NCBI GenBank assembly: GCA_966250335.1
Contig: CBINGZ010000001.1
Coordinates: 186,001-250,000, forward strand
DNA length: 64,000 nt
From: OLB7 sp966250335
GTDB taxonomy: Bacteria > Bacteroidota > Ignavibacteria > OLB7
Direction of reading: 5' to 3'
How positions within the stretch are numbered: the stretch's first letter is position 1; each line of letters begins with the position of its first letter. The notes beneath the pieces are model-generated. The model searched no databases. It was not told where the DNA came from and was given only the letters and a program-made list of their open reading frames with translations. The position numbers and the translations under genes were made by a program. This document shows, in pieces, positions 62,711-64,000 of the stretch.

Positions 62711-63097
62711 TTATGGTACCTGCTTCCGAGCGTTCCACGGCTTTACTCTCGCTCCGGTCTGTGCCGTGTCCTCTGTTCCCTGCTGAATCCTCTGAAGTCT
62801 CCGCTGGGCGCTATCCAGAATCGAACGGATCATCTCGGGTTGCTCGGTTGCTCTTTTCATATCCGCATTGAGTTCTTCCCGATCGGCGAAACCGTGGTGG
62901 GCCAGGATGCTGTCGACCGCCTTGCCGGCCGCCACTGAGTCCGCTGCGTTCATACTTTCGGCAAGCAGGATATCTGCGTAGGCTGTTGCCACGGCGTCCT
63001 GTCCCTCCTTATCGATCGTCCCCTCACAACCTGCCGATACCAGTGCGACGAAGGGCACGATCATTATGATTCCGCCGATTCCTTTCAATTTCCTCAT
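62711..63097 (-). CDS. DUF4296-like lipoprotein
   Basis: 128 residues from ATG 63097, which gives a lipoprotein signal ending in LVSAGC; ATG 63103 is also possible. An ATG at 63196 overlaps the upstream stop by 4 bases but would place 33 residues before the signal. The helical mature part (AYADILLAESMNAADS, AHHGFADREELNADMKR, PEMIRSILDSAQRRL) resembles DUF4296, a Bacteroidota lipoprotein family of unknown function. It is likely co-transcribed with the DUF1573 gene. Confidence 0.68.
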   Translation of the reverse strand: MRKLKGIGGIIMIVPFVALVSAGCEGTIDKEGQDAVATAYADILLAESMNAADSVAAGKAVDSILAHHGFADREELNADMKRATEQPEMIRSILDSAQRRLQRIQQGTEDTAQTGARVKPWNARKQVP

Positions 63098-63192
63098 GAT
63101 CATGCTGTGCCGTCCGGAATAAGTCGGATAGATCCGTTCCATTGGGGCCTTGGTAAGCATCCGGGCGACGGAATAACCGGAGAATTGGAGAT

Positions 63193-63567
63193 TCATTCGG
63201 CGGAGAGCGGTTTCTTCCGGATAAAAAGCCTGAGGGGGGATGAGGGATCTTTCGTCGTATAGACGTCGACGGTGATCGGCTGAAGCGTATCCATCAGACC
63301 GGTCGTGACTGCAACATAGACATCTCCCGGTTTATCACGCATGGCGCGATTCCGCTGCACCGAGGCCAGCACGCAGCCGCAACTGGGATCCACTCTCGTA
63401 ATGAACACGGCGCTGTCCGACTCGTTGTGCAGATAGAGGTGGAAGTTCATGTACTTCGCCGAGTCGCTGACGATGTATTCGGTCTTGTCCAGATGCAACG
63501 GGGGGAGCTGCGGGTGCAGCGCCGAAAGCATCATCCCGAGAAGAGCCGCGAAGCCGTTGTTGAACAT
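63193..63567 (-). CDS. DUF1573 protein
   Basis: 124 residues with a short hydrophobic N-terminus (FAALLGMMLSALHP) that could be a signal peptide. The Ig-like fold has the DUF1573 signature FITRVDPSCGCVLASVQ with Cys 63 and 65. The family is common in Bacteroidota envelopes and its function is unknown. It is divergent from mnmE. Confidence 0.82.
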   Translation of the reverse strand: MFNNGFAALLGMMLSALHPQLPPLHLDKTEYIVSDSAKYMNFHLYLHNESDSAVFITRVDPSCGCVLASVQRNRAMRDKPGDVYVAVTTGLMDTLQPITVDVYTTKDPSSPLRLFIRKKPLSAE

Positions 63568-63821
63568 TGGAGATCCTTCGAACCCTGGCGTGAAGAGTCG
63601 ATCGGGATACTTCGATATCCCGAACTGACGAGGAGGGACGACCGCGGCTCAATTTAGCCTTCTCGCTGCAATATCGAATTGCAACCCGCGTTAGGTATGC
63701 TTCATTCGCTGCGGAGCGTGCCTATCTTACAGACGTTCCGATCAGTGGAACGTTCGGTCGAAAACGACGTGCCGTCGGTCATCATATTGGTCCTCTCCCG
63801 CGCATCTTAGTGCTCCAACCG

Positions 63822-64000
63822 ATGAGCTGGCTTAACGATACCATAGTTGCCCCCGCGACCCCTCCAGGGGAGGGAGCGATCGCAATCGTCAGGATGAGCG
63901 GGCCTCAGGCGATGACCGTTGCCGATGCCTTCGTCCGTTCACGTGCATACGGAAGCCTGCGGGAGGCTCCGACCAGGACCGTCATCAACGCCGAGATCGT
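63822..64000 (+). CDS. mnmE: tRNA modification GTPase MnmE, 3' partial
   Basis: The first 59 residues from ATG 63822 are visible. DTIVAPATPPGEGAIAIVR and MSGPQAM match the N-terminal folate-binding domain of MnmE, which with MnmG modifies U34 of certain tRNAs. The gene runs out of the window. Inverted repeats (ACGTTCC...GGAACGT near 63728 and TGCAAT...ATTGCA near 63667) lie in its upstream region. Confidence 0.92.
   Translation, partial: MSWLNDTIVAPATPPGEGAIAIVRMSGPQAMTVADAFVRSRAYGSLREAPTRTVINAEI

Noticed and set aside
53000..64000. GC-skew switch as support for oriC
   Set aside because: It cannot be computed reliably by eye, and gene orientation is mixed on the left side (guaA and pepA point toward the candidate origin), so it was not used as evidence.

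Overview
The window is a high-GC bacterial chromosome segment, most likely from the Bacteroidota/Chlorobi (FCB) lineage and plausibly a Kapabacteria- or Ignavibacteria-like organism. The reasons are five proteins with type IX secretion (T9SS) C-terminal sorting domains, choice-of-anchor-D/HYDIN-like repeats, Bacteroidota families (DUF6503, DUF4159, DUF4296, DUF1573), and a few promoters with the Bacteroidota -7 motif TAnnTTTG. No rRNA, tRNA, CRISPR array or complete insertion sequence was seen. The taxonomic call is inference.

Layout. 1-4759: two tandem membrane SpoIIE-type phosphatases, the first cut by the window edge. 4790-12740: envelope and secreted proteins, namely a PorE-like propeller/OmpA protein, a beta-barrel, a VWA/anchor-D T9SS cargo and small exported proteins. 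12818-16722: two tandem T9SS-secreted zinc metalloproteases of M30-like type. 17044-20349: a probable zinc-uptake operon (HxH/CxxC membrane protein, lipoprotein, ZnuD-like TonB receptor) behind a 7-1-7 palindrome shaped like a Fur/Zur operator. 20392-21618: sbcD without sbcC.

22313-31477 is the most unusual part. It holds a CI/S24 repressor whose two halves are out of frame at a G9 tract, a divergent ECF sigma factor sharing a palindromic operator, four tandem ~77-bp structured repeats, an orphan protein, a collagen/poly-glycine-like protein, a DUF4062-STAND-TPR NTPase (NLR-like architecture) and a divergent TPR-LuxR regulator. I propose it as a candidate regulated conflict or signalling locus; the functional link between its parts is inferred from neighbourhood only.

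31608-34207: a Kelch lipoprotein and an NTF2-beta-lactamase-fold hydrolase. 34601-41178 (minus): a tightly overlapping surface-glycan operon (two GT4 glycosyltransferases, Wzx-like flippase, NodB-like deacetylase, WecB) preceded by a DHFR-family gene. 41354-44282: an inactive/active M16 peptidase pair. 44755-49216: KdsC (Kdo pathway, so LPS-bearing), a DUF6503 protein, a CoxE-like VWA protein, a beta-barrel and a DUF4159 protein. 49579-52758: a very large T9SS-secreted phytase-like esterase.

52861-53096 holds a structured element of MITE or ncRNA type. 53183-59457: PA0069-type radical SAM protein, M61 peptidase, guaA and pepA. 59559-60000 is a strong candidate for oriC: a dense one-strand cluster of DnaA boxes followed by an AT-rich stretch. 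It is followed by hsp20, dnaK, two small envelope genes and the start of mnmE, a gene often close to origins.
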